Position numbers and translations under genes: made by a program. A stretch of DNA of 9,844 bases from Acidobacteriota bacterium. Its GTDB lineage: Bacteria > Acidobacteriota > Terriglobia > Acidiferrales > UBA7541. This document shows, one piece after another, positions 1 to 6,736 of the stretch. Below the pieces are notes generated by a model, which was not told the origin of the DNA, ran no database searches, and saw only the letters and a list, made by a program, of their open reading frames with translations. Numbering within the stretch: the first letter of the stretch is position 1; every line of letters starts with the position of its first letter. The DNA lies in contig QHYF01000155.1 of NCBI GenBank assembly GCA_003224075.1, forward strand, positions 1 through 9,844, given 5' to 3'.

Positions 1-363
1 GTCGCATGGGAACGCAAGCAGGCCGAATCGCTGGGCATGAGCTTCGTGCACATCCCCGTCAGTGGCTGGTCTCCGCCAACGAACGAACAGGTGGCCCAAT
101 TTCTCTCTCTTTTCCTCAGCGGCCCAAAGCAAAAAGTTTTCGTGCATTGCCGCTTCGGCGACGACCGCACCGGCGTATTTGTTGCCACCTATCGCATGGC
201 TTTCGAAAAATGGCCTGCCGAACAAGCCTTGAAGGAGATGTATTTCTTCGGATTCAACGGTTTCTGGCACCCGGCGATGAAATCGTTCATCCGCGATTTT
301 CCCGCGCGCCTGAACTCCGCGCCGGCTCTGGCCTCGCTCCACGCGCTCACTTCACACCCTTGA
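1..363 (+). CDS. Dual-specificity/tyrosine-type protein phosphatase, 5'-partial
   Basis: The reading frame is open from base 1 to the TGA at 361-363, so 120 C-terminal residues are visible and the start lies outside the window. The visible part carries the cysteine-phosphatase P-loop HCRFGDDRTG (Cys50, Arg56, Thr57 of the visible part), which fits the HCX5R(S/T) signature in which Cys is the nucleophile and Arg binds phosphate. It is preceded by a short hydrophobic strand (VFV) and followed by a helical segment, as expected in this fold. The stretch with GMSFVHIP and SGW before the P-loop also resembles small bacterial dual-specificity phosphatases. An ATG at 37 could serve as an internal start but would remove the beginning of the fold. 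The likely role is removal of phosphate from Tyr/Ser/Thr residues or another phosphorylated substrate. Two protein kinase genes follow on the same strand, but the 290-base gap argues against tight co-transcription. Family assignment is firm; substrate is unknown. Confidence 0.85.
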   Translation, partial: VAWERKQAESLGMSFVHIPVSGWSPPTNEQVAQFLSLFLSGPKQKVFVHCRFGDDRTGVFVATYRMAFEKWPAEQALKEMYFFGFNGFWHPAMKSFIRDFPARLNSAPALASLHALTSHP

Positions 364-512
364 TTCAAACTCAGTTGCTGGTCCCATCGGAGATCGGAAC
401 CGCCTCCGTGGTCTGGCGCCTCCGCGGCTGGCGGCACTGCGGTTGCATTGTCTTGGCCGACCTGGCCCTCCCTTCTTCCCCGCGCATAAATTCCAGTTAA
501 CCGCTTCAGAGT

Positions 513-545
513 GAATCACTTAGAGACTGACCCAGGTGATTTTTT
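513..545 (+). terminator. Weak terminator-like hairpin after the phosphatase gene
   Basis: AATCAC (514-519) pairs with GTGATT (536-541). The stem can extend inward by T-G and T-A pairs and outward by one G-T pair, leaving a loop of about 12 bases. A run of six T (540-545) ends the structure. The stem is AT-rich and short, and it lies about 150 bases after the phosphatase stop, so this is only a candidate rho-independent terminator. The rest of 364-512 shows nothing I can support. Confidence 0.3.
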
Positions 546-587
546 CATAGTACCTCCGTACCCTCCAAAACAGGACGGTCGCTTCAT

Positions 588-615
588 TTGATCGCCCAGT
601 CGTTTTTCTTATTCT
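588..615 (+). promoter_or_regulatory. Possible sigma70-like promoter for the kinase pair
   Basis: TTGATC (588-593) and TATTCT (610-615) are separated by 16 bases, each matching four of six consensus positions of TTGACA/TATAAT. The predicted transcription start near 622 would leave a short leader before the ribosome binding site at 642-650. This fits a GTG start at 657 rather than the upstream TTG at 588. The match is imperfect and such pairs occur by chance. Confidence 0.28.
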
Positions 616-641
616 GGACCTGCAAACGGAACGCTCCATCT

Positions 642-650
642 GAGGGGGAG
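642..650 (+). promoter_or_regulatory. Ribosome binding site fixing the kinase 1 start
   Basis: The purine run GAGGGGGAG lies six bases before an in-frame GTG at 657-659. No comparable site precedes the TTG at 588 that would give the longest reading frame. Starting at 657 also aligns the N-terminus with that of the second kinase, which begins only six residues before its own GRYE motif. Confidence 0.7.
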
Positions 651-656
651 ACCACC

Positions 657-1538
657 GTGCAAGTCGGACGCTACGAAATTCTAGAGATTATCGGAACTGG
701 TGCCCATGGCCGCGTGGCGCGCGCCCACGATCCCATGATCGGACGCCCCGTGGCCATCAAGCTTTTCCCTGCGGAATTAGCGCGTGGCGAGGCCCGGCAG
801 CGCTTTATTCAAGAGGCGCGCGTCGTGGGCCAGCTCTCGCACGCTTCGATCATCACGCTGCACGACATGGGCATCGATGAATCCACGCAAACGCCTTACC
901 TGGTCATGGAGTTTCTCGAAGGTCAAACACTCGACCGAATCCTGGACAAGGGTACCGTGCCATTCCCGAAGGCTTGTGCCTGGGCCGCGGAAGTCGCCTC
1001 GGCGCTCGGCGCGGCACATCGTAAAGGAGTGATTCACGGCGACGTTAAGCCGGCGAACATGCTCATCACCGCTGACGGCCGCGTGAAGCTGATGGACTTC
1101 GGCATGGCGCGACTCGCGAGCCGCGATTCCGTGGCCACTCCGCTCGCCGGGACTCCCGCATACTGGTGTCCCGAGCAAATCCTGGGCAAACCACAGGACG
1201 CGCGTTCCGATCTTTTCTCCCTGGCTGTTGTGCTCTACGAGATGGTGACGGGCCGCCGGCCTTTCGACGCCGATTCTCTTCAGGGCGTTTGCAGCCGGGT
1301 TCTCTCTTCGACGCCGCTCCCGCCGTCCCACGCGAATACATCCGTGCCCGCCGGTTTTGACGAACTCATTGCGCGTTGCCTCGCAAAGGATCCTGCCGCA
1401 CGTTATGCCACGGCCGAAGCTCTTGCGAACGAGCTCTATCCGCTCGCGCGCTGGAAGACGATTCCATCTCCCGTGCCGCGACCAACTAATGGTAATGGCC
1501 AGCGCGACCGCGCGGCGCGTCTGCCGCGCTCTGCGTAA
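657..1538 (+). CDS. Soluble Hanks-type Ser/Thr protein kinase, HGD (non-RD) type
   Basis: This 293-residue protein kinase would phosphorylate Ser/Thr residues of cytoplasmic proteins. From the GTG start at 657, the motifs run in the expected order: glycine-rich loop GTGAHGRV (about 13-20), ATP-anchoring Lys35 in VAIK, alphaC Glu53, catalytic loop HGDVKPAN (127-134) with Asp129, Lys131 and Asn134 intact, DFG (147-149), GTPAY (165-169), and WCPE in place of APE (171-173). The invariant Asp185 of subdomain IX is present. HGD replaces HRD, making it a non-RD kinase. The domain ends near residue 265, followed by a Pro/Arg-rich tail of about 28 residues with no membrane segment, so the protein looks cytoplasmic. 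Its TAA overlaps the ATG of the next kinase (TAATG), which suggests translational coupling. By eye about half the kinase-domain residues match that neighbour, so the pair probably arose by duplication. The target is unknown. Confidence 0.93.
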   Translation: MQVGRYEILEIIGTGAHGRVARAHDPMIGRPVAIKLFPAELARGEARQRFIQEARVVGQLSHASIITLHDMGIDESTQTPYLVMEFLEGQTLDRILDKGTVPFPKACAWAAEVASALGAAHRKGVIHGDVKPANMLITADGRVKLMDFGMARLASRDSVATPLAGTPAYWCPEQILGKPQDARSDLFSLAVVLYEMVTGRRPFDADSLQGVCSRVLSSTPLPPSHANTSVPAGFDELIARCLAKDPAARYATAEALANELYPLARWKTIPSPVPRPTNGNGQRDRAARLPRSA

Positions 1539-3148
1539 TGATCACACTGCAAAAAGGCCGTTACGAAGCCCTCGAGCCTCTCGGTTCCGGCGCCACGAGC
1601 CGCGTGGAAAAAGCCCGTGACAACGTCATCGGCCGCACCGTGGCCCTCAAGACGTTCATCAACGGTTTCGGGGAAGGCCAGGAGCAGCAGTTCCTGCGCG
1701 AAGCGCAAATCATCGGACAACTTTCCAATCCCGCCATCGTCCAGCTTTACGACGTCGGAATCGACGAGCAGGGCACTCCATTCCTTGTGATGGAGTACAT
1801 CGCCGGCAAGACGCTCGAGCATCACCTCGATCCCTCCCGGTTGCCGCCGCAGCGTGCCTGCGCCTGGGCCGCCGATCTGGCCGGCGCGCTCGCGATTGCC
1901 CATCGCGCTGGAATCCTTCACGGCGACGTCAAACCAGGAAACATCCTCGTCACGCCGGAAAACAAGGTAAAGCTTGGCGACTTCGGCATTGCACGCTTTG
2001 CCAGTCAGGTCTCCGGCTCCGGCCGCTTGATGGGGACGCCCGCCTACCTCGCGCCCGAACAAATTGAGGGCCGGCCCCAGGATTCACGTTCCGATCAATT
2101 TGCTCTCGGCATTGTTCTTTATCAGATGCTGACGGGCGCGCGTCCTTTTGACGGAAGCTCTGTCGGCGCGGTCTGCGCCCAGATTCTGAACGCCGCTCCC
2201 ATGCCGCCTTCGCAGCGCAATAGGGCGGTGACTCCCGCGCTCGACCGCGTCGTTGCCCGGTGCCTGGCCAAGAATCCCGAAGACCGCTTCTCTTCGTGCG
2301 ACGACCTGGCGGCAGCCCTCTATCCCTTGGCGCGATCTCAGCCGCAACCTGGCGCTCCTCAAATCAGAGAGCGTTCCTGGTGGTCGAAGCCGGTTCGGAA
2401 GTATGACGTGTGGCTCGCTGCATCCGCTTGTTTGCTCCTGGCTGCCTCAATTCAGCTTCCGCGCTCCCTCAGCGTCCGGTACGCCCTTTCTCCTGCTCCC
2501 GCGCATCCGCATTTTCTTCCGGGCGTGCCGTATGAAGCGTATGGTCACACGCCGCAATCTGTGGCGGCTGCGCAGCCCGACACCTCCGACGCACCTGCGC
2601 CACCGTCCAAGCAAAAAACTCTTGCGCCACGGGTCAATCGCACGGCGAGGCTTGCCGCAAGTCGTGGCAAGGAACGCGGTGATTCGCAAAACTCACCTTC
2701 AATGCGGTCTCTCGTGGCCGTTCCGCCGTTGCCGGTACTCAATGAACCGGCGGCACAAGCGGCTCTAACTCCCGGCCTTCACATCGAAATTACCTCCGCG
2801 GTCACCGAAGGTACGCTGGCGATCTTCGCGGATCACCAATTGCTTTTCACCACAAATTTGGTCACCGATAAGCCGGGGCAACCAATCCACTTTGAACACG
2901 CTCTTCCCGCCGGATCACATCAGTTCCGCGTGGCGCTTTATAAACCGGACCGCAGCCTGCAACTGGAAAAGGAAGGCCTGGCGGAAATCCGCGCGGACGC
3001 AGACAACACTCTGGCCGTTCGTGTCAATCGTCATGCCAAGCTGCTGCGGCGGCGCGAGCTCGCCCTCGATGTCGTCTGGCCGGGCGCGCTGGCGCCAGCC
3101 GCGGGACACGCGTCAACGACTGTAAAAACCGCTGCATTCCTGAAGTAG
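1538..3148 (+). CDS. Membrane-anchored Ser/Thr protein kinase with extracytoplasmic C-terminal domain
   Basis: This 536-residue protein appears to be a transmembrane receptor-like kinase. The cytoplasmic kinase domain spans about 8-265: glycine loop GSGATSRV (16-23), Lys38, Glu55, HGDVKPGN (128-135), DFG (148-150), GTPAYLAPE (166-174) and Asp186. As in the preceding gene, the catalytic-loop Arg is Gly. One hydrophobic segment at about 291-307, preceded by basic residues (KPVRK), is the likely membrane span. A Pro/Ala-rich linker (about 315-410) follows, then a compact, probably beta-rich domain (about 412-516, starting LHIEIT) on the outer side. From memory, similar C-terminal domains follow kinase domains in other acidobacterial kinases, but I cannot name the family. 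The start ATG overlaps the stop of the upstream kinase. The protein converges on a permease gene 47 bases downstream. An extracytoplasmic sensing role is inferred from topology only. Confidence 0.93.
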   Translation: MITLQKGRYEALEPLGSGATSRVEKARDNVIGRTVALKTFINGFGEGQEQQFLREAQIIGQLSNPAIVQLYDVGIDEQGTPFLVMEYIAGKTLEHHLDPSRLPPQRACAWAADLAGALAIAHRAGILHGDVKPGNILVTPENKVKLGDFGIARFASQVSGSGRLMGTPAYLAPEQIEGRPQDSRSDQFALGIVLYQMLTGARPFDGSSVGAVCAQILNAAPMPPSQRNRAVTPALDRVVARCLAKNPEDRFSSCDDLAAALYPLARSQPQPGAPQIRERSWWSKPVRKYDVWLAASACLLLAASIQLPRSLSVRYALSPAPAHPHFLPGVPYEAYGHTPQSVAAAQPDTSDAPAPPSKQKTLAPRVNRTARLAASRGKERGDSQNSPSMRSLVAVPPLPVLNEPAAQAALTPGLHIEITSAVTEGTLAIFADHQLLFTTNLVTDKPGQPIHFEHALPAGSHQFRVALYKPDRSLQLEKEGLAEIRADADNTLAVRVNRHAKLLRRRELALDVVWPGALAPAAGHASTTVKTAAFLK

Positions 3149-3195
3149 CTTCGATTCAATTGGCTGGAGATTAGGGAAGAAAAGAATCGATGGCG

Positions 3196-4434
3196 CTATT
3201 CGTAGCGCAGCGCTTCGACGGGATCCAGCTTGGCTGCTTTCATCGCCGGCCACACACCAAAAATCAAACCGATGCTGACGCTGACAACGATCCCCGTGAA
3301 TGCCGCCCAAACCGGCACGCTTCCGGGCCACTTCAATCCGACGCGGATCAGCAGCACCAGACCGTTGACCAGAATCAGAGCGATCACTCCGCCAGCGCCC
3401 GTCAGGGTCATCGCTTCCAGCAAAAACTGCCAGATGATATCCCTGCTCTTTGCGCCAATCGCTTTGCGGATGCCGATTTCGCGCGTGCGCTCCGTGACGC
3501 TTACCAACATGATGTTCATCACGCCGACGCCGCCGATGAGCAGTCCGATGGAGCTGAGCACCACGGTGGCGAGGGCGACCATGCCCACAATGTTGTGGAA
3601 CTCTTCGACCTGTTGCTGCGGAGTTTCAATGGAGAAACTGTTTTTTGCGTTATAAGGAACATTACGTCTCCGGCGCAGCGCCTCGGTTGCCTGATCCACG
3701 GCCTGGTCCAGTTTGTTCGGATACGCCTGCATGCGGAACATATTCTCGTACGCGCCGGGATAGATTTTGCGGAATGTGTTATAGGGAATCAGCACGCGGC
3801 GGTCTTCATCGCCCAGCCCGAAGCCGCCCTTGGGCTTTTCGACCACGCCAATCACCTGAAAGTCCGAGCCATCAATCATCACGTCTTTCCCGACCGGGTT
3901 ACCTTCGGGAAACAGCACCGGGGCCACATTTTCCCCAAGCATCACCACTTTCTCGCGGTGCAGATCATCTCCTTCGCTGATGAAGCGTCCGGCCAAGGTG
4001 GCGGCGTTCGCGTACACCTGGCCGAAATTCGCTTGCACGCCGCGAAAGTCGATGGCGCTCACGCTGCCGGCTTTCGTCCGCACGGTGTGAGGCTGTTCCC
4101 ACCAGATAAGGAACGCGGTGACGTTTTTCACCGCGGGGCATCCCTCTTTGATCGCTTCCGCGTCCTCGAGCGTAAGCGGCTTGCGCTCTCGTTCTTCCTT
4201 GGGCCGCCGGTCGCCGTGCGGACCCTGATCCCAGCGCGAGATGAACGCCGTGTCCGCGCCGAACTGCTTGATGTTCTCCTGGATTTGCGCATCGAAGCCG
4301 GTGATCAGCGCCGCCACGAGCATGATCACGCTGACGCCCAGCACGACGCCGAACACCGTCAAAGCGCTGCGCATCTTGTGGGCACGCAGCGTGTCCATGG
4401 CCTGCTTCAGGTTTTCGCCGTATTGTTGCGCCAT
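3196..4434 (-). CDS. MacB/FtsX-family ABC transporter permease, second of pair
   Basis: This 412-residue inner-membrane protein has the MacB-type layout: TM1 at about 22-46 after the motif LRAHKMRSALTVFGV, a periplasmic domain at about 50-275, and three C-terminal membrane segments (about 283-310, 338-363, 375-396). The FtsX-core motifs are intact: GVMNIMLVSVTERTREIG (304-321), which borders the ATPase-contacting region in characterised homologues, and the terminal FGVWPAMKAAKLDPVEALR. Known relatives (MacB, LolC/E, FtsX) move or extract molecules by mechanotransmission rather than through a channel, driven by an ATPase. This protein has no nucleotide-binding domain, unlike full MacB (about 650 residues). 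ATG at 4434 is preceded by GAGGAAGG, which overlaps the TGA of the upstream permease; the gap is 9 bases, so the two are co-translated. The substrate cannot be told. Confidence 0.92.
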   Translation of the reverse strand: MAQQYGENLKQAMDTLRAHKMRSALTVFGVVLGVSVIMLVAALITGFDAQIQENIKQFGADTAFISRWDQGPHGDRRPKEERERKPLTLEDAEAIKEGCPAVKNVTAFLIWWEQPHTVRTKAGSVSAIDFRGVQANFGQVYANAATLAGRFISEGDDLHREKVVMLGENVAPVLFPEGNPVGKDVMIDGSDFQVIGVVEKPKGGFGLGDEDRRVLIPYNTFRKIYPGAYENMFRMQAYPNKLDQAVDQATEALRRRRNVPYNAKNSFSIETPQQQVEEFHNIVGMVALATVVLSSIGLLIGGVGVMNIMLVSVTERTREIGIRKAIGAKSRDIIWQFLLEAMTLTGAGGVIALILVNGLVLLIRVGLKWPGSVPVWAAFTGIVVSVSIGLIFGVWPAMKAAKLDPVEALRYE

Positions 4435-4443
4435 TGCCCTTCC

Positions 4444-5766
4444 TCAGCCTTCTGACCGCAGCGCTTCGATGGGATCCAGCTTCGCCGCGCGCGTAGCCGG
4501 GTAAATGCCAAAGAACAGGCCCACTCCAGTTGAGAGAGCCAGCGCAATGAGGACCGCGCTCAGCGGAGTCCGCACGGGGATTGGCGTGAGCGCTCGCACG
4601 ACCGCAACGGCCGCGTAAGCGAGCCCCAAGCCGATGATTCCTCCGACCGCGGCGAGCACCGCCGACTCAGTCATGAATTGCAGAACGATGTGGCTTTTCC
4701 TGGCGCCCAGCGACCTGCGCAATCCAATCTCTCTGGTCCGCTCGGTCACACTGGCCAGCATGATGTTCATGATCACAATGCCGCCGACCACCAGGAACAC
4801 CGATGTCAGTCCGACCACCACCGCTTCCAGATTCCCAGTGATCTCTTTCCACAAGCTCATAATCGAATCCGAGCCAAGAATTCCAAAATTGTCGGCGGCC
4901 TCCCATGGCAGATGGCGGAGCGCCCGTAACAGCATGCGAGCCTCATCTTCGGAGGTGGCCATCATTTCCGCGCTCTGCGCTTGCACGAAAAGCGTCAGCG
5001 AGTCCCTCTGGGTGTGCCATTCCTTGTAGTAGGTCCCCAGGGGAATCAGCATGTAATTGTCCTGGGACTGGCCAAAGGCGCTGCCGATGGCCGCCGCCAC
5101 GCCAATGACCTGATAACTATGCGCGCCAACCCGGATCATCTTGCCGATGGGGTCGACGTTGAAGAAAAACTTATTGGCCACGTCGGCTCCGATGTAACAA
5201 ACCGGCGAGCGGTGCATCTCGTCCGCTTCGGTGATGAGTCTTCCGGAGGCAAGATTCATGTTGCGCACTTCGGGGTAATTGGCGGTCACACCCTCGATTT
5301 CGGTATTCTCGAGAAGCACGTTGCCGCTGCGCACGTCCATGGCCTTGCCTTCGATGGCGGCGATGGCGTTTGCAGTGCGCATGCGGTCGCGCAGGCGGTT
5401 GAACTCATCCATGGTCAGCAGCGGCCGCTTCTGAGCCTTCACCCACTGGTCCTGACTGGTGATGATCCCGAAGCGGTCCACCACGAACACATTGGCCCCA
5501 AGATTCGCAATGCGGTCGGCCACGTAAAAATTGAGCCCCGCAACCACACTCATGACCGACACCAGCGTCGTCACCGCCAGAATGACGCCGAGCAGGGTCA
5601 GGAAGCTGCGCAGCTTATGCGCCCGGAGCGAATCGAGCGCCAGAAGCAGCGTCTCACCCATGGTGACCGCGGCGCTCCGGAATCGGGCAAGCTTCCCGAC
5701 GATTCCCAGTGCCCGCGGCGCTACGCCGGGCATGGCACCAAGCCCGTCGATGGGAGTTACACCCAA
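4444..5766 (-). CDS. MacB/FtsX-family ABC transporter permease, first of pair
   Basis: The frame encodes 440 residues from a TTG at 5764-5766. That start has GGAGGT upstream but only four bases of spacing. An internal ATG (Met36, base 5661) begins MGETLLLALDSLRAHK, the point where the family normally starts, so the first 35 residues may be untranslated. An ATG at Met12 is a third option. TM1 is at about 54-78, a periplasmic domain at about 80-310, and three membrane segments at about 312-338, 366-390 and 400-422. Signature stretches are IVIMNIMLASVTERTREIG (329-347) and FFGIYPATRAAKLDPIEALR (418-437). It resembles the downstream permease in layout and motifs but diverges in the periplasmic part, so the pair may form a LolC/LolE-like heterodimer. 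No ATPase or adaptor gene lies on either side. The family call is secure; the exact start is not. Confidence 0.9.
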   Translation of the reverse strand: MGVTPIDGLGAMPGVAPRALGIVGKLARFRSAAVTMGETLLLALDSLRAHKLRSFLTLLGVILAVTTLVSVMSVVAGLNFYVADRIANLGANVFVVDRFGIITSQDQWVKAQKRPLLTMDEFNRLRDRMRTANAIAAIEGKAMDVRSGNVLLENTEIEGVTANYPEVRNMNLASGRLITEADEMHRSPVCYIGADVANKFFFNVDPIGKMIRVGAHSYQVIGVAAAIGSAFGQSQDNYMLIPLGTYYKEWHTQRDSLTLFVQAQSAEMMATSEDEARMLLRALRHLPWEAADNFGILGSDSIMSLWKEITGNLEAVVVGLTSVFLVVGGIVIMNIMLASVTERTREIGLRRSLGARKSHIVLQFMTESAVLAAVGGIIGLGLAYAAVAVVRALTPIPVRTPLSAVLIALALSTGVGLFFGIYPATRAAKLDPIEALRSEG

Positions 5767-5770
5767 GCAG

Positions 5771-5776
5771 ACCTCC
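5771..5776 (-). promoter_or_regulatory. Candidate ribosome binding site for the TTG start of the first permease
   Basis: On the minus strand GGAGGT stands four bases before TTG at 5764-5766. The match to the anti-Shine-Dalgarno sequence is strong but the spacing is short and the start codon rare. Neither in-frame ATG further in has a better site, so this element is the main argument for the longer product. Confidence 0.4.
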
Positions 5777-5836
5777 GACCTTCTGTAGTTATGACGAAAT
5801 ACCCCGGCGCTTCGTTCCTGTTACTTAGACGTGTGG

Positions 5837-5863
5837 AAGACTGCTTTGCTATCAACCAGTCTT
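5837..5863. repeat. Inverted repeat in the divergent intergenic region
   Basis: AAGACTG (5837-5843) and CAGTCTT (5857-5863) form a perfect 7-bp dyad with a 13-base spacer, roughly midway between the divergently transcribed permease and DinB-like genes. No T-run follows on either strand, so it does not look like a terminator. It could be an operator or mRNA leader structure, or chance. Confidence 0.35.
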
Positions 5864-5934
5864 GCGGTAGCCTTGCGCGGGGGCCGTCGGTTAGTTTACC
5901 GTCTTTGAGAATGATTCGGGCAAAAACCTACTCC

Positions 5935-5956
5935 AATTGAAAAGAAGATATCAATT
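5935..5956. repeat. AATTGA-N10-TCAATT dyad just upstream of the DinB-like gene
   Basis: A perfect 6-bp inverted repeat with a 10-base spacer ends four bases before the AAGGAGG ribosome binding site. Its symmetry, AT-richness against a GC-rich background, and position between the promoter region and the ribosome binding site suit a repressor site or a leader hairpin. No regulator gene is present in the window to support a specific assignment. Confidence 0.35.
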
Positions 5957-5960
5957 CTCA

Positions 5961-5967
5961 AAGGAGG
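5961..5967 (+). promoter_or_regulatory. Strong ribosome binding site fixing the DinB-like gene start
   Basis: AAGGAGG lies five bases before ATG 5973-5975. It rules out the longer frame beginning with TTG at 5937, which would put basic residues and an extra helix before an otherwise standard signal peptide. Confidence 0.85.
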
Positions 5968-5972
5968 ACGCT

Positions 5973-6593
5973 ATGCGCCGTATCTCTCTTTATTTTCTTG
6001 GATTTACGCTGATCGCCCTGAGTTTCGGTACTCCGGCTTGGGCCCAGGACAAGCCGGCCGATAAGGCCACCACCGCAGCTTCCGTCGCCCCCGCCTCGGG
6101 GCCACGTGCAGAGTTCCTCGAAGAGATTGCCTATTACGAACAAAGATATACCCGCCTGGCCGAAGCCATGCCTGCTGAAAAGTACTCGTGGCGCCCCGGT
6201 GAGGGGGTTCGCTCCGTCGGGGAAGTCTACGCGCACATCGTGGGCGCCAACTACGGAGCCGCCCGGGCCCTCGGGACGGCGCCGCCTGCCAGCCTCGATT
6301 TCAAATCCATCATGGCTCTTTCCGGCGACAAGCCGAAACTCATTCAAGCCCTCAAGGATTCCTTCGCACATTTCCGCGGGGCTATCATCGCGCTCCACGA
6401 CGCGGAGGCGGACAAGCCGCAAAAAATGTTCGGCCGTCAGACCACCTTGCGCGGCTCGTTCATCGTGATCACCGGACACTTTGGCGAGCATCTGGGACAA
6501 TCCATCGCCTACGCGCGCACGAACGGAATTGTGCCGCCGTGGACCGAAGAGGCGCAGCAGCAGCAAAAACCCGCCGATAAGCCGAAGCAGTAG
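5973..6593 (+). CDS. Secreted DinB-superfamily protein
   Basis: This 206-residue protein starts with a signal peptide (MRR, hydrophobic core to about 20, cleavage after AWA near 24), so it should be exported. A Lys/Ala-rich spacer to about 45 precedes a four-helix DinB-like domain (about 46-186). His88 in YAHIV and the pair His169/His173 in GHFGEHLGQ match the three-His metal site of DinB/YfiT-type proteins. WRPGEGVRSVGEVYAHI is the typical helix-1/helix-2 junction of the superfamily. The C-terminus is Gln/Lys-rich (EEAQQQQKPADKPKQ), probably disordered. Known members include thiol-dependent transferases and many of unknown function; nothing here shows the reaction, and no link to DNA damage should be read from the name. 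It is transcribed away from the permease pair. Confidence 0.85.
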   Translation: MRRISLYFLGFTLIALSFGTPAWAQDKPADKATTAASVAPASGPRAEFLEEIAYYEQRYTRLAEAMPAEKYSWRPGEGVRSVGEVYAHIVGANYGAARALGTAPPASLDFKSIMALSGDKPKLIQALKDSFAHFRGAIIALHDAEADKPQKMFGRQTTLRGSFIVITGHFGEHLGQSIAYARTNGIVPPWTEEAQQQQKPADKPKQ

Positions 6594-6736
6594 CTGCCTG
6601 CGACGGGCTGCGCGACAGACCAGTTATATATTCGCATCCGCCGCGACATTCCGAGCCACTGGCGAGGTACAACAATTGTGTGGCCGGGCGAATCAAATCA
6701 GAGTGCACACGGGCGGGTTTCTCGCTCATTCGAACC

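Noticed and set aside
6..500. 164-codon frame overlapping the phosphatase and extending past its stop
   Set aside because: The phosphatase frame carries the catalytic motif; this one is Arg/Pro/Ser-rich and has no domain or ribosome binding site.
1436..2062. 208-codon minus-strand frame across the kinase junction
   Set aside because: It is antisense to two kinases with intact motifs and encodes a Gly/Arg/Asp-rich product without family features.
3151..3190. TCGATTC/GAATCGA inverted repeat between the convergent kinase 2 and permease genes as a bidirectional terminator
   Set aside because: The arms are a perfect 7 bp, but the 26-base loop and absence of a T-run on either strand make termination unlikely; it may be chance.
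3190..4455. 421-codon open frame on the plus strand, antisense to the second permease
   Set aside because: It covers the whole permease gene in the opposite direction, and its product is His/Arg/Asp-rich without recognisable domains. The permease has full family motifs, so this is a GC-rich codon shadow.
3196..5766. Calling the permease pair a member of the ADOP family
   Set aside because: ADOP proteins carry two permease domains in one chain of about 800 residues; here each gene encodes one domain with its own stop and start.
4981..5940. 319-codon open frame on the plus strand, antisense to the first permease
   Set aside because: Low-complexity His-rich product, no domain, opposite to a clear gene; codon shadow.
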